Below are positions 1 to 7,692 of a stretch of 36,801 bases of DNA, one piece after another; the stretch's first letter is position 1, and each line of letters starts with the position of its first letter. The position numbers were made by a program, and so were the translations under genes. Source of the stretch: CAZCWX01 sp964502465. GTDB lineage: Bacteria; Desulfobacterota; Binatia; Bin18. The notes beneath the pieces are model-generated. The model was not told where the DNA came from. It saw only the letters and a list, made by a program, of their open reading frames with translations, and ran no database searches. Location: the NCBI GenBank assembly GCA_964502465.1, contig CAZCWX010000655.1, forward strand, positions 1 through 36,801. The letters are read 5' to 3'.

Positions 1-396
1 CTCCAGTTAGCCCCATTCTTTGCCCGCGCCCATCTTAACAATGGTGTTCGGCAGGTTGTCACCGACCTGCAACTCGTCCGTATGAAAGCCATCGCGCAAA
101 ACCGTCGTTTTCGTGTGACGTTTCGCCCGAGCACCCACGACTACCTCGTTGAAAAGGACACAGGAGGGACCTGGCAACCACAAATCTTGCACAGCCATCA
201 GGCTGAAGTGATAGAGAATTCGCCGTTGGCACTGCCTTCCGGCGTCAGCATTACCGCGGTAAACTCAGGAGGAGATGTGATCTTTGTCCCACGTGGGCAT
301 GTAGACGGCGGTATTACCATTACTCTCAGGTCCACTCGTGGAGAGGGCACGAAACGGGTCGTCGTAAACCTTGCTGGTCGTGTGCGGATAGAATAA
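1..396 (+). CDS. GspH/FimT-type pseudopilin, 5' end cut by window
   Basis: The reading frame is open from base 1 to a TAA at 394-396, so the gene begins outside the window; the internal ATG at 82 is not the start. The visible 131 residues show the C-terminal part of a minor pseudopilin: a helix ending in VTDLQLVRMKAIAQNRRFRV, the usual stretch that GspH/FimT proteins have after the hydrophobic N-terminal helix, followed by a beta-rich globular domain ending in VVVNLAGRVRIE. Such proteins sit at the tip of type II secretion pseudopili or type IV pili in the inner membrane and periplasm. The prepilin peptidase gene that would process it starts 23 bases downstream, which supports the call. The N-terminal cleavage motif cannot be checked because it is upstream of the window. 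Confidence 0.8.
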   Translation, partial: LQLAPFFARAHLNNGVRQVVTDLQLVRMKAIAQNRRFRVTFRPSTHDYLVEKDTGGTWQPQILHSHQAEVIENSPLALPSGVSITAVNSGGDVIFVPRGHVDGGITITLRSTRGEGTKRVVVNLAGRVRIE

Positions 397-419
397 AGTG
401 GAGAGGATGAGGTTTTCCG

Positions 420-1208
420 TTGACCCTTGTTGAAATTCACCCGGTTGCTCTCGCTATTTTTGCGTTCGTATTCGGCGCTGTGATCGGGAGCTTTCTCAAC
501 GTCTGCATTTATCGGCTCCCGCTTCGTGAATCGATCGCCTTTCCGGCATCACATTGTCGTGCTTGCCTCGCACCGTTATCGTGGTATGAGAATCTCCCTC
601 TCATCAGCTATCTTTTCCAACGCGGGTGTTGCCGTTCATGTGGCGCATCATTTTCGCCGCGCTATTTCTTTGTGGAGCTGTTCACCGGACTCTTGACAGT
701 TGTGCTGGTGTGGCGCTTTGGCTTAACGATCACGACCGTCGGTTACTTCGTCTTCTGTGCTGCGCTGATCGTTATGACGTTCATCGACCTGGATTATCAA
801 CTCATCCCTGACGTCATTAGCTTGCCGGGGATTATTGTCGGATTCCTTTTCTCTCTGGTCTCGCCAACTGTCTCCTGGTCGAGTTCGCTCATCGGTATCG
901 TTCTAGGAGCTGGTGTGCTGCTTATCGTTGCGGAAGGATATCGGCTCCTCACCGGAAGAGAAGGGATGGGAGGGGGTGATGTAAAGCTCCTCGCCATGAT
1001 TGGGGCATTTCTGGGTTGGCGTGCGGTGCCATTCACCCTGTTCACCGCCTCATGTGTTGGCTCGTTGGTCGGTGTGACGGCAATGGTTCGTCAGCATACG
1101 AATACCCAACTCGCTCTCCCCTTCGGCCCATTCCTCGCGCTCGGTGCACTGGGTTACCTCTTTTTTGGCGAACAGATCATCGAGTGGTATCTGAGCCTGC
1201 TTTCGTAG
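420..1208 (+). CDS. pilD: Prepilin peptidase / N-methyltransferase, A24 family
   Basis: A 262-residue inner-membrane aspartic protease that cleaves and N-methylates type IV prepilins and type II pseudopilins. The N-terminal methylase segment has the zinc cysteines C46-x2-C49 and C71-x2-C74. The catalytic aspartates are D123 in FIDLDYQLIPD and D187 in GMGGGDVK, at almost the spacing described for TcpJ/PilD. About seven or eight hydrophobic segments are visible. The start is a TTG at 420: the nearby ATG at 407 is out of frame, and a gatgagg sequence lies seven bases before the TTG. The gene follows a pseudopilin gene and precedes tmk by 34 bases, so it may be transcribed with both. Length matches the family. 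Confidence 0.93.
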   Translation: MTLVEIHPVALAIFAFVFGAVIGSFLNVCIYRLPLRESIAFPASHCRACLAPLSWYENLPLISYLFQRGCCRSCGASFSPRYFFVELFTGLLTVVLVWRFGLTITTVGYFVFCAALIVMTFIDLDYQLIPDVISLPGIIVGFLFSLVSPTVSWSSSLIGIVLGAGVLLIVAEGYRLLTGREGMGGGDVKLLAMIGAFLGWRAVPFTLFTASCVGSLVGVTAMVRQHTNTQLALPFGPFLALGALGYLFFGEQIIEWYLSLLS

Positions 1209-1242
1209 GGCTACACCAGAGAGAAAATAACGAGACGAGTTC

Positions 1243-1896
1243 ATGGCAGGCTTTTTCATCTCATTTGAAGGCATCGAAGGCAGTGGCAAGAGCACCCAAG
1301 TGACCTTGTTGGCTGAGTTCTTACGAGCTCAAGGTCATGAGGTCATTGTTACTCGTGAGCCGGGCGGCACGGCTCTCGGACAAGTCTTGCGTCGGTTGCT
1401 CTTGGAACCTTCAGGAACACCTCTTGTCTCTGAAGCCGAATTACTGCTGATGCTCGCCGACCGCGCCCAACATATCCAGGAAGTTATCGTGCCTGGGCTG
1501 CGCGCCAATAACATTGTGATTTCCGACCGTTTCGTAGATTCAACCACTGCCTACCAAGGCTATGGCCGGGGCATCGCGTTGGACTGGCTCGCTCAGTTGA
1601 ATGCGTTCACCTGTGAGGGCTACCTGCCCGCCCTAACCCTTTTGTTCGATCTGCCTGTTGCTGAAGGGCTGCGTCGGGCAAGACAGAGACGAGGCAATAC
1701 ACAAGAAGCAGATCAGTTTGAGGCCGAGTCTCTCAATTTTCATGAACGGGTCCGGGCTGGGTTTTTGCAGGTCGCCCAAACCTGTCCGGAACGGGTATGT
1801 CTCATTGACGCTGCACGCTCCATAGATGACATTCATAGAGAGATTCGCGCGATTGTAGTGGACAGACTAACAGAAAACGGCAAACGGAAAGCGTAA
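1243..1896 (+). CDS. tmk: Thymidylate kinase
   Basis: Cytoplasmic kinase that phosphorylates dTMP to dTDP with ATP, needed for dTTP synthesis. The 217-residue protein shows the P-loop FEGIEGSGKST (8-18), the nucleotide-binding DRFVDSTTAYQG (95-106), and an arginine-rich LID segment RARQRRG near 155, of the type seen in E. coli Tmk. The ATG at 1243 puts the P-loop at the normal position. holB follows, the usual tmk-holB partnership. The last eight residues, TENGKRKA, are encoded by the first units of a heptameric repeat that continues into the spacer, so the C-terminal tail may be a repeat-derived extension and not part of the ancestral fold. Confidence 0.95.
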   Translation: MAGFFISFEGIEGSGKSTQVTLLAEFLRAQGHEVIVTREPGGTALGQVLRRLLLEPSGTPLVSEAELLLMLADRAQHIQEVIVPGLRANNIVISDRFVDSTTAYQGYGRGIALDWLAQLNAFTCEGYLPALTLLFDLPVAEGLRRARQRRGNTQEADQFEAESLNFHERVRAGFLQVAQTCPERVCLIDAARSIDDIHREIRAIVVDRLTENGKRKA

Positions 1897-1967
1897 AACG
1901 TAAGGTGTAACACATCAGCGAGAACCGCTAAGCATATTCTTCACGTTTCACGTTTCATCTTTTACCC
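1874..1967. repeat. Degenerate 7-bp periodic repeat with two opposed arms
   Basis: From 1874 to 1915 six units of seven bases can be read in register (AAAACGG, CAAACGG and variants ending AACACAT). After about 24 bases a second arm of four units, TTCACGT twice, then TTCATCT and TTTACCC, runs 1940-1967. The second arm read on the minus strand resembles the first, so the element is roughly inverted. The first units lie inside the tmk coding end. Similar periodic tracts with different words occur at 24486-24603, 26471-26505 and 31173-31212. Confidence 0.7.
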
Positions 1968-1978
1968 GACAGGTTTCC

Positions 1979-3007
1979 ATGCTTTTTAGTAAAATCCAGG
2001 GTCAAGATTCAGCCGTTGCCACCCTGTGCAACGCATTGGCGCACGACCGGCTGGCGCACGCCTATCTTTTTATGGGGCCGGCGGGAGTCGGTAAGAAACA
2101 GACAGCTCTGGCACTCGCTCAGGCGCTGCTCTGTGACGATCAGTCGCGCCAAGGCTGCGACACTTGTTCTTCCTGCGCTTTCGTGAGAGCCGGCTCTCAC
2201 CCGGATATGGTTTTCGTTACCTTAGAAACAGGAAAACAATCACTCGGAATCGACCAAATTCGTGAGCTACAACGGCTGCTCAGCTTACGTCCGGTGCGCG
2301 GTCAGAAAAAGATTGTGCTCCTTGACGAAGCCCACCTCCTCAATGCTGCCGCGCAGAGTGCGCTGTTGAAAATGTTGGAGGAGCCACCTGGAGATGCCTT
2401 GCTTGTATTACTCACGGTCAACGCTGCGACTCTGTCCCGTCCACTTCTGTCTCGTTGCCAGCAAGTCAGGTTTTCCCCATTACCGGTGACCGTGATTGAA
2501 GACCTGCTCGTGCGCGAACACGGCAAAGACTCGACAATTGCCCATGCGCTTGCGCTGTTCAGCCAGGGAAGCATCGGCCGAGCTTTAACGCTCGACCCAC
2601 AAATTTTCACTGAAGAATGGCGCTACGTAGAAGAAGAACTCCAACGGCTCGATGAGGCTTCGTTTACTGCTCTCTCGCGCCTGGCTGAATGGCTGACTGC
2701 CGATCGAGTCAAGAAGTCTACCAACAAAGGTGGGGATGCCGAAGGCAGGGGTGCAACCAGCGATCGTTTAGAACTGGTCCTATCCTGGTACGAATCCGTG
2801 TTGCACTACGCACTGCTGGGACCAGAGGCGGTGGTTCGTCACAAAGACAGCCTCCCGGTTGTTGCCCAGGCTGCCTCTGCACTCGGCGCGGACGGAGCAC
2901 TGCGACAACTGACCGTCGTTTATGATACAATACAGGCGCTCAACCGGAATGCGAATCGCCAGCTTGCGGTAGAAGACATGTTGTTACAGCTCGCTTCCTT
3001 TCGATAA
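1979..3007 (+). CDS. holB: DNA polymerase III delta' subunit
   Basis: Component of the replicative clamp loader, a AAA+ protein that opens the sliding clamp with DnaX and HolA. The 342-residue sequence has a P-loop-like GPAGVGKKQTA near residue 33, four zinc cysteines in CDTCSSC and the flanking region, the Walker B-like LLDEAHLLN, and the SRC motif in LLSRCQQVRF. The residue after the P-loop GK is lysine and not Ser/Thr, as in several delta' subunits that do not hydrolyse ATP; DnaX would be the other possibility, but the length and absence of a DnaX C-terminal region argue against it. It follows tmk by 82 bases, a spacer filled by the heptamer repeat. Confidence 0.9.
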   Translation: MLFSKIQGQDSAVATLCNALAHDRLAHAYLFMGPAGVGKKQTALALAQALLCDDQSRQGCDTCSSCAFVRAGSHPDMVFVTLETGKQSLGIDQIRELQRLLSLRPVRGQKKIVLLDEAHLLNAAAQSALLKMLEEPPGDALLVLLTVNAATLSRPLLSRCQQVRFSPLPVTVIEDLLVREHGKDSTIAHALALFSQGSIGRALTLDPQIFTEEWRYVEEELQRLDEASFTALSRLAEWLTADRVKKSTNKGGDAEGRGATSDRLELVLSWYESVLHYALLGPEAVVRHKDSLPVVAQAASALGADGALRQLTVVYDTIQALNRNANRQLAVEDMLLQLASFR

Positions 3008-3015
3008 GTGTTTTT

Positions 3016-3117
3016 CCTCTCTCTCCCGCACAGCGGAGAGGGTCGGGGTGAGGGCCTCACATCTGAAGCAAATTGGTTTACCTTCTCTCACCCTAGCCCT
3101 CTCTCAAAGGGAGAGGG
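3016..3117. repeat. REP-like palindromic pair in opposite orientations
   Basis: Two related hairpin units lie head to head in the holB-metG spacer. The left one (3016-3054) reads CTCTCCCGC, a short loop, GCGGAGAGGG, then GGGGTGAGGG. The right one (3086-3117) reads CTCACCCTAGCCC, then CTCTC, AAA, GGGAGAGGG, that is, the reverse orientation. A further copy is at 28270-28310. This is the arrangement of a bacterial interspersed mosaic element. It may also act as a transcript-stabilising or weak terminating structure after holB. Confidence 0.6.
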
Positions 3118-3146
3118 AAATTTTGTTTGCCAAAGAGCACTGATTT

Positions 3147-4673
3147 ATGCCACGTACTTATATCACCACCCCGCTCTATTACGTGAATGGTGACCCGCAC
3201 CTGGGGAGTGCCTATACCATGATCATCACCGACACCCTGGCACGCTACTACCGGGCACGCGGATGGGAGACGTTCTACCTCACCGGTACTGATGAGCATG
3301 GGGACAAGGTCGCGCAGGCCGCTGCAGACGCAGGCATGGCTCCACATGCGTTTACCGATCAAGTCAGCACAACCTTTCGTGCTGCGTGGGATACCTGTGA
3401 TATCACCTACGATCACTTCATCCGTACAACAGACGCGTATCACATCCGCTATGTCCAGGAACTATTGACCCAAGTTCATGAAGCAGGTGATATTTACTTC
3501 GACCGCTACGGTGGGCTCTATTGCTTCGGCTGCGAACGATTTTACACACAGAAAGAGCTACGCGACGGGAAGTGCCCGGACCACTTGACCGAACCAACAC
3601 TGATCGAAGAAGAGAACTATTTCTTCCGCATGGGCAAGTACCAGGAGCGATTGCTGCGCCACATTGAGGAACATCCCGACTTCATCCGGCCCGAAGGTTT
3701 CAAGAACGAAGTGCTGGCAATGCTGCGCGAGCCAATCGGTGACCTGTGCATCTCCCGTCCCAAGAGCCGCTTAACCTGGGGGATCGAGATCCCTTTCGAT
3801 CAACGTTACGTCACCTATGTCTGGTTTGACGCGCTCATTAACTATGTCAGCGCCCTCAAGTACAAGGGTGAAGAGGTCTTCCAGAAATTCTGGCCTGAAG
3901 CGCAGCACTTTATCGGCAAGGACATCCTCAAGCCACACGGGGTGTTCTGGCCGACTATGCTCATGGCGGCTGGTCTTCCGTTGTACAAGCACTTGAACGT
4001 GCACGGGTTCTGGACGGTAGAGGGACAGAAGATGTCCAAGAGTCTCGGCAACGTGATTTCGCCTCTGATGATGAAGGAAAAGATCGGTCTCGATGCCTTC
4101 CGCTATTTTCTCTTGCGTGAGAGCGTCTTTGGACAGGATGCGGATTTTCGCGAGGAGAGCTTGACGATTCGCTATAATGCTGATCTCGCTAACAACCTTG
4201 GGAATTTAGTTAGCCGGACCCTGGCTATGCAAGAGCGCTATTTCAAAGGGATTGTCCAGCCCTTGAGCGAACCTGCACCAGAGTTAGATCAGCAGTTAGT
4301 GGCAACGTTTGCCCAAGCCGCTACGGAAGTGGAAACTCATGTGGCCAATCTCGCCCTGAACCGGGCACTCGAGGCGATTTTCCGTGCCACTGACCAGGCA
4401 AATAAATATATTACCGAGACAGCGCCTTTCACACTGGCAAAAGATCCTGCAGCCCTCCCCCGAGTCGGTGCAGTGCTGCACAATCTGCTCGAAGCCCTAC
4501 GGGTGACCGCTCAACTCCTTGTACCGTTTTTACCGGATACCAGCGCAAAAATCTTTACTGCGTTGGCTCTCCCGGCTGAGCAATTACGCGCGTACGACTT
4601 GCCGTGGGGGAAGGCGTTTCCCTCTGGACATCAGGTACACAAGTCACCCTCGCTCTTTCCTCGTCTTGCATGA
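3147..4673 (+). CDS. metG: Methionyl-tRNA synthetase
   Basis: Class I aminoacyl-tRNA synthetase that charges tRNA-Met and initiator tRNA in the cytoplasm. The 508-residue protein shows the HIGH-type motif PHLGSAY (17-23), a single-zinc CP knuckle with CFGC and CPDH near 127-147, and the KMSKS motif in GQKMSKSLGN near 300. The C-terminal alpha-helical anticodon domain follows, and there is no EMAP/Arc1p-like tRNA-binding extension, so it is the short form of about 500 residues. The ATG at 3147 places the N-terminal beta strand normally; only a weak ribosome binding site is seen. The stop overlaps the tatD start by four bases. Confidence 0.96.
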   Translation: MPRTYITTPLYYVNGDPHLGSAYTMIITDTLARYYRARGWETFYLTGTDEHGDKVAQAAADAGMAPHAFTDQVSTTFRAAWDTCDITYDHFIRTTDAYHIRYVQELLTQVHEAGDIYFDRYGGLYCFGCERFYTQKELRDGKCPDHLTEPTLIEEENYFFRMGKYQERLLRHIEEHPDFIRPEGFKNEVLAMLREPIGDLCISRPKSRLTWGIEIPFDQRYVTYVWFDALINYVSALKYKGEEVFQKFWPEAQHFIGKDILKPHGVFWPTMLMAAGLPLYKHLNVHGFWTVEGQKMSKSLGNVISPLMMKEKIGLDAFRYFLLRESVFGQDADFREESLTIRYNADLANNLGNLVSRTLAMQERYFKGIVQPLSEPAPELDQQLVATFAQAATEVETHVANLALNRALEAIFRATDQANKYITETAPFTLAKDPAALPRVGAVLHNLLEALRVTAQLLVPFLPDTSAKIFTALALPAEQLRAYDLPWGKAFPSGHQVHKSPSLFPRLA

Positions 4674-5446
4674 TGTTCGCCGATTCCCACTGTCATCTCA
4701 CTGATCCGCAGTTTGATAACGACCGAGAAGCGGTGATCGAGCGGGCGCGGACGGCGGGGGTCTCGCGACTCATTGTGATCGGTGCCACCGGAGACTTTTC
4801 TCATAATGAGCAGGCAGTCGAATTAGCCCACACACACGCAGATATCTTCGCGGTGATCGGTATTCATCCCCACGATGCCAAGACTATTACTCCTGATACG
4901 TATGCACGGTTACGCGTGCTCGCGCGGGAACCTCAGGTTGTAGGATTGGGGGAAACGGGCCTCGACTTCTACTATGATAATTCCCCGCGAAAGGACCAGC
5001 GCATCCATTTCCGCGCGTTTATCCGATTGGCAAAAGAACTGGGACTGCCGCTGTCGATGCACGTGCGCGACGCCTACGAGGAGGCTGTACAGATCCTCCG
5101 CCGCGAAGGAGACGGGCAAGTGCAAGGGGTCATGCACTGCTTCACCGGCACTGCTGAAGACGCGCGGGCTCTCTTAGACTTGGGGTTTTTTCTCTCGTTC
5201 AGCGGGATTGTGACGTTCAAAAATGCTCAGGCGTTGCGTGAAGTCGTGCAAGCTGTTCCCCTCGATCGCTTACTCATTGAAACGGACTGTCCGTTGCTTG
5301 CTCCGGTACCGTATCGTGGGAAGCGGAATGAGCCAGCCTATGTTGTACAGGTAGCAGAGACCGTAGCAACCGTCACCGGTCGCCCGCTTTCAGAGATTGC
5401 TGATGCCACGAGGCAGAATACTGAGAGACTCTTTCGGCTTTCATAA
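4670..5446 (+). CDS. tatD: TatD-family metal-dependent DNase
   Basis: Cytoplasmic TIM-barrel hydrolase of the TatD family, generally regarded as a 3'-5' exonuclease on damaged or single-stranded DNA; the exact role here is inferred. The 258-residue protein has the metal motif ADSHCHLTD near the N-terminus, GETGLDFYYD near 90, the HVRDA strand, MHCFTGT, and ETDCPLLAP near 203. The start is ATG at 4670, in ATGATG, overlapping the metG stop as ATGA, which implies translational coupling; 4673 is an equally good ATG. The longer frame from 4604 lies inside metG and is not needed. The metG-tatD pairing is common in bacteria. It converges with fur after a 29-base gap. Confidence 0.92.
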   Translation: MMFADSHCHLTDPQFDNDREAVIERARTAGVSRLIVIGATGDFSHNEQAVELAHTHADIFAVIGIHPHDAKTITPDTYARLRVLAREPQVVGLGETGLDFYYDNSPRKDQRIHFRAFIRLAKELGLPLSMHVRDAYEEAVQILRREGDGQVQGVMHCFTGTAEDARALLDLGFFLSFSGIVTFKNAQALREVVQAVPLDRLLIETDCPLLAPVPYRGKRNEPAYVVQVAETVATVTGRPLSEIADATRQNTERLFRLS

Positions 5447-5475
5447 GAGTTGTTAAGAAGTCTGTCCCTGCGCAA

Positions 5476-5949
5476 CTATGCACGCTGTACGGATTTCTCT
5501 CTCTCGCCCCGGAGATCCCTTCCTTCTCGGCACTCCTGGCAGATGCCATAGATTTCCATTTTGTGGTTTGTTGCGACAAAGCCCAAGCGATGGGCAACCT
5601 GTTCTTGTAGCTGCTCAATCTGTGGATGCACGAACTCGACAATGCGACCGCAACGCTCACAGATGAGATGGTCGTGGTGGTGGGCTTTTTCGACGTTTTC
5701 AAAGCGTGCCTGTCCGTCAGCAAAATGCCGTTCTTCGGCAAGACCGCACTCTTTCAGCAGTTTCAGGGTGCGGTACACTGTGGCATAGCCTACGCGCGGA
5801 TTCACTTGACGCACCGCACTATAGAGTTCCTCAACACTCAGGTGGCGATTGGTCGAGAAAAAGACCTGCGCAATGTCTTCTCGCTGAGCAGTCGCCTTGA
5901 GTCCCTGCTCTTTGATCCACTGCCTGAATATATTGAGCCGATCGCTCAC
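5476..5949 (-). CDS. Fur-family metalloregulator
   Basis: A 157-residue transcriptional repressor of the Fur superfamily, which binds DNA as a dimer when loaded with metal. The winged helix spans about residues 10-85, with the recognition segment GYATVYRTLKLL (54-65). The metal sites are the HHHDHLICERCG cluster (90-101) and the structural zinc cysteines C97, C100, C137 and C140. The sequence does not separate Fur, PerR and Zur; the motif VGYATVYRTLK is shared. It starts with GTG, preceded by AGGAGGA, and overlaps the stop of the upstream gene as GTGA, so the two are co-translated. A divergent universal stress gene lies just beyond, which fits a stress or peroxide role but does not prove it. 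Confidence 0.9.
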   Translation of the reverse strand: MSDRLNIFRQWIKEQGLKATAQREDIAQVFFSTNRHLSVEELYSAVRQVNPRVGYATVYRTLKLLKECGLAEERHFADGQARFENVEKAHHHDHLICERCGRIVEFVHPQIEQLQEQVAHRLGFVATNHKMEIYGICQECREGRDLRGEREKSVQRA

Positions 5950-6242
5950 TGAGACGCTCCTCCTGATAGGAGCCGGCGCAAAGGTGGAGACAAACCCTCA
6001 GGATTGACGTTTCGGCGCGCAAGTTCATCAAGCAAGACCTCGACCCGCTCGGTCAGTGGAAGATCACGGTCGAGGAACACGATCTCCTGTCCGTGTACAC
6101 GGCATCCTCCCCCACGCACTCGATACCCAACCTCCCTGAGCAGCTTTTCTTCACGCACCCGGATGCCAAGCTGTTCAGCGACACTTTTCAGTTCTTGCAA
6201 GAGAGTTATCCCTCTTCCTGTTGACGACTGCTTCTTTGCCAT
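5946..6242 (-). CDS. Conserved small protein coupled to Fur
   Basis: I do not recognise a named family. The 98-residue product starts MAKKQSSTGRG and contains a predicted alpha/beta segment, LGIRVREEKLLREVGYRVRG, then GCRVHGQEIVFLDRDLPL and a helical C-terminus. I recall similar proteins of unknown function in deltaproteobacteria, but that is memory. The ATG at 6242 is chosen over the upstream TTG at 6296 because the protein pattern begins after it; the ribosome binding site is poor. The stop overlaps the fur start as GTGA, so the protein is made together with the regulator. It has no membrane segment or signal peptide. Confidence 0.7.
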   Translation of the reverse strand: MAKKQSSTGRGITLLQELKSVAEQLGIRVREEKLLREVGYRVRGGGCRVHGQEIVFLDRDLPLTERVEVLLDELARRNVNPEGLSPPLRRLLSGGASQ

Positions 6243-6284
6243 AGTGCTATTTTGGCCAAGGCCCTCCCTCTTGTAAAGCACTAT
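6241..6284. promoter_or_regulatory. Inverted repeat in divergent fur-operon / usp spacer
   Basis: The arms ATAGTGCT (6241-6248) and AGCACTAT (6277-6284) are perfect inverted repeats 28 bases apart; the left arm overlaps the start codon of the Fur-linked gene. Between them lies a TTGGCCAA palindrome (6252-6259). The position between two divergent stress-type operons makes an operator plausible, perhaps for Fur itself, but the sequence is not a recognisable Fur, PerR or Zur box. Confidence 0.3.
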
Positions 6285-6354
6285 TCGCTTGCACAACGAA
6301 CAGGGCGATGGTAAGCAAGCGGCACAGGCAAGAGAGGGAGGCGGGGAGCCTCAA

Positions 6355-7191
6355 ATGATTAAGCATATCCTCATCGCCCTTGATGGATCAGATCACGTCC
6401 GAGCAGCCTTACACTATGCCCTCTGGCTGGCTGAACGCTTCCAGGCTCAACTCCATGGACTGCACGTGATCGACATCGTTTCGGTTGAAGGTCCTTTTTT
6501 CCAGGATGTATCTGGTGCGCTAGGTTTTGAACCATACTTCGATGTGGCTGGCAAAGTGCGCGAAGCACTGCAGGAACGGGGACGTCTGCTCCTCGAAGAA
6601 TTTACTGAAACGTGCCGCGAGCGCGGACTTGCGTGCGAAACTGGACTTTCGACGGGCATTATCGCCAACGAAATTTGTGAGCGAGCACGCACGACAGACC
6701 TCGTCGTGATCGGCCACCGTGGAGTGAACGAGCGATTCTCTACTGGGCTTCTTGGCGGGACGGCTGAAAGCGTGGCGCGAAAGAGCCCCCGACCTGTAGT
6801 GGTCTCACCCATGCAGTTTTACCCTATTGCTCATCCGCTTTTAGCCTACGATGGCAGCCAACGGGCGAGTGCAGCCCTGCACGGCGCAGCAGAATTTTGC
6901 GCGCATCTTGATCTTCCACTCACCGTTATGTCTGTTTCTACCCGTGAAGACGGTGCGGAGAGAGTGCTCGATGAAGCTCGTCGCTACCTTGCTTCTTATG
7001 GTATACAACCAACGTTTCTTGCACTGACCGGCCACCCACACCAACGGATTATTGAATGTATTAAAGACCGGAACCACGATCTCTTATTCATAGGCGCGTA
7101 TGGCCATAGTCGCATTATCGAGATGGTGCTCGGCAGCACGACCGAGTATGTGTTGCGCAATTCTCCATGCCCGGTGTTCTTGTCGCGATAA
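6355..7191 (+). CDS. Tandem-domain universal stress protein (UspA family)
   Basis: A 278-residue cytoplasmic protein with two UspA domains. The first begins IKHILIALDGSDHVRAALHYA and ends with GHRGVNERFSTGLLGGTAES, carrying the G-x2-G-x9-G-S/T ATP-binding pattern. The second begins LLAYDGSQRASAALH near residue 165 and ends IGAYGHSRIIEMVLGSTTEY. Both domains keep the ATP-type signature, so nucleotide binding is likely. The ATG at 6355 is preceded by a purine-rich aggcgggga tract; the frame extends upstream to a TTG at 6289 with low-complexity residues and is rejected. It is divergent from the fur operon. Its role is probably stress survival; no partner is visible. Confidence 0.9.
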   Translation: MIKHILIALDGSDHVRAALHYALWLAERFQAQLHGLHVIDIVSVEGPFFQDVSGALGFEPYFDVAGKVREALQERGRLLLEEFTETCRERGLACETGLSTGIIANEICERARTTDLVVIGHRGVNERFSTGLLGGTAESVARKSPRPVVVSPMQFYPIAHPLLAYDGSQRASAALHGAAEFCAHLDLPLTVMSVSTREDGAERVLDEARRYLASYGIQPTFLALTGHPHQRIIECIKDRNHDLLFIGAYGHSRIIEMVLGSTTEYVLRNSPCPVFLSR

Positions 7192-7206
7192 GAGAGAGTA
7201 ATGGTT

Positions 7207-7224
7207 TCCCCATTCGGGGAGTTT
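7207..7224 (+). terminator. Weak hairpin after universal stress gene
   Basis: A short stem TCCCC-ATTC-GGGGA lies 15 bases after the usp stop and is followed by GTTTG. The stem is only five or six pairs and the T run is poor, so termination is a guess from position. Confidence 0.3.
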
Positions 7225-7385
7225 GCATTTGAAGACCAGCCCTATCAGTTACGCTGCGCTCAATCGAACCACATGACTTTGAGCCCCTTCGCTTTGCTCA
7301 ACATAAACTACGTGGACGTTGATCCTTCCGTCTGCGGTAATGAGCAAGAAGATGTGCTTCTCCCCGTGTGTTCCTCCCGGGAGTC

Positions 7386-7604
7386 CTACTCACCTTCCTG
7401 TACAAAATCCCACTGCGTAGGCAGTGGCTGGGGCCCGGGGCGAATACCAGCGATATCTGGGTCTTCCTCGCCCTCCCCCCGCGGGCCGGCCTGGGCCTTC
7501 TGGTGTTTTGCTTCTAATCGGCGCAGCGCTTTATCTCGCTGTTTCTGCTGGCGTGCTATTTCCTTTTGTCGTTTCTGGAATGTGGGGCGTGTCTTGTTCG
7601 CCAC
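7386..7604 (-). CDS. Small conserved basic protein, unknown function
   Basis: A 72-residue protein, very basic in its first half (MANKTRPTFQKRQKEIARQQ and a KALRRLEAKH helix) and acidic-neutral in the second (EEDPDIAGIRPGPQPLP). I recall short proteins with the same MANKTRPTFQKRQKE opening and the DPDIAGI-PGPQP ending in many environmental bacteria, without a known function. The start is GTG, with gaaggag seven bases before it. It lies downstream of the RRM gene on the same strand with an 88-base gap, so the two may be co-transcribed; a basic N-terminal helix would suit nucleic-acid or ribosome binding, which is speculation. Earlier plus-strand frames across this segment are shadows. Confidence 0.75.
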   Translation of the reverse strand: MANKTRPTFQKRQKEIARQQKQRDKALRRLEAKHQKAQAGPRGEGEEDPDIAGIRPGPQPLPTQWDFVQEGE

Positions 7605-7692
7605 AGGACAACTCCTTCTCTCTGTTTATGAGGGGACGGTCTTCCTTGCTGTCTTAACCAGCAATTCAGCCCGGAAAGCCGGACCGCGGGGG

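Noticed and set aside
7249..7385. Minus-strand fragment reading ITADGRINVHVVYVEQSEG
   Set aside because: Protein-like over 45 codons, but it has no start codon or ribosome binding site and no family that I know; possibly a chance frame or remnant.
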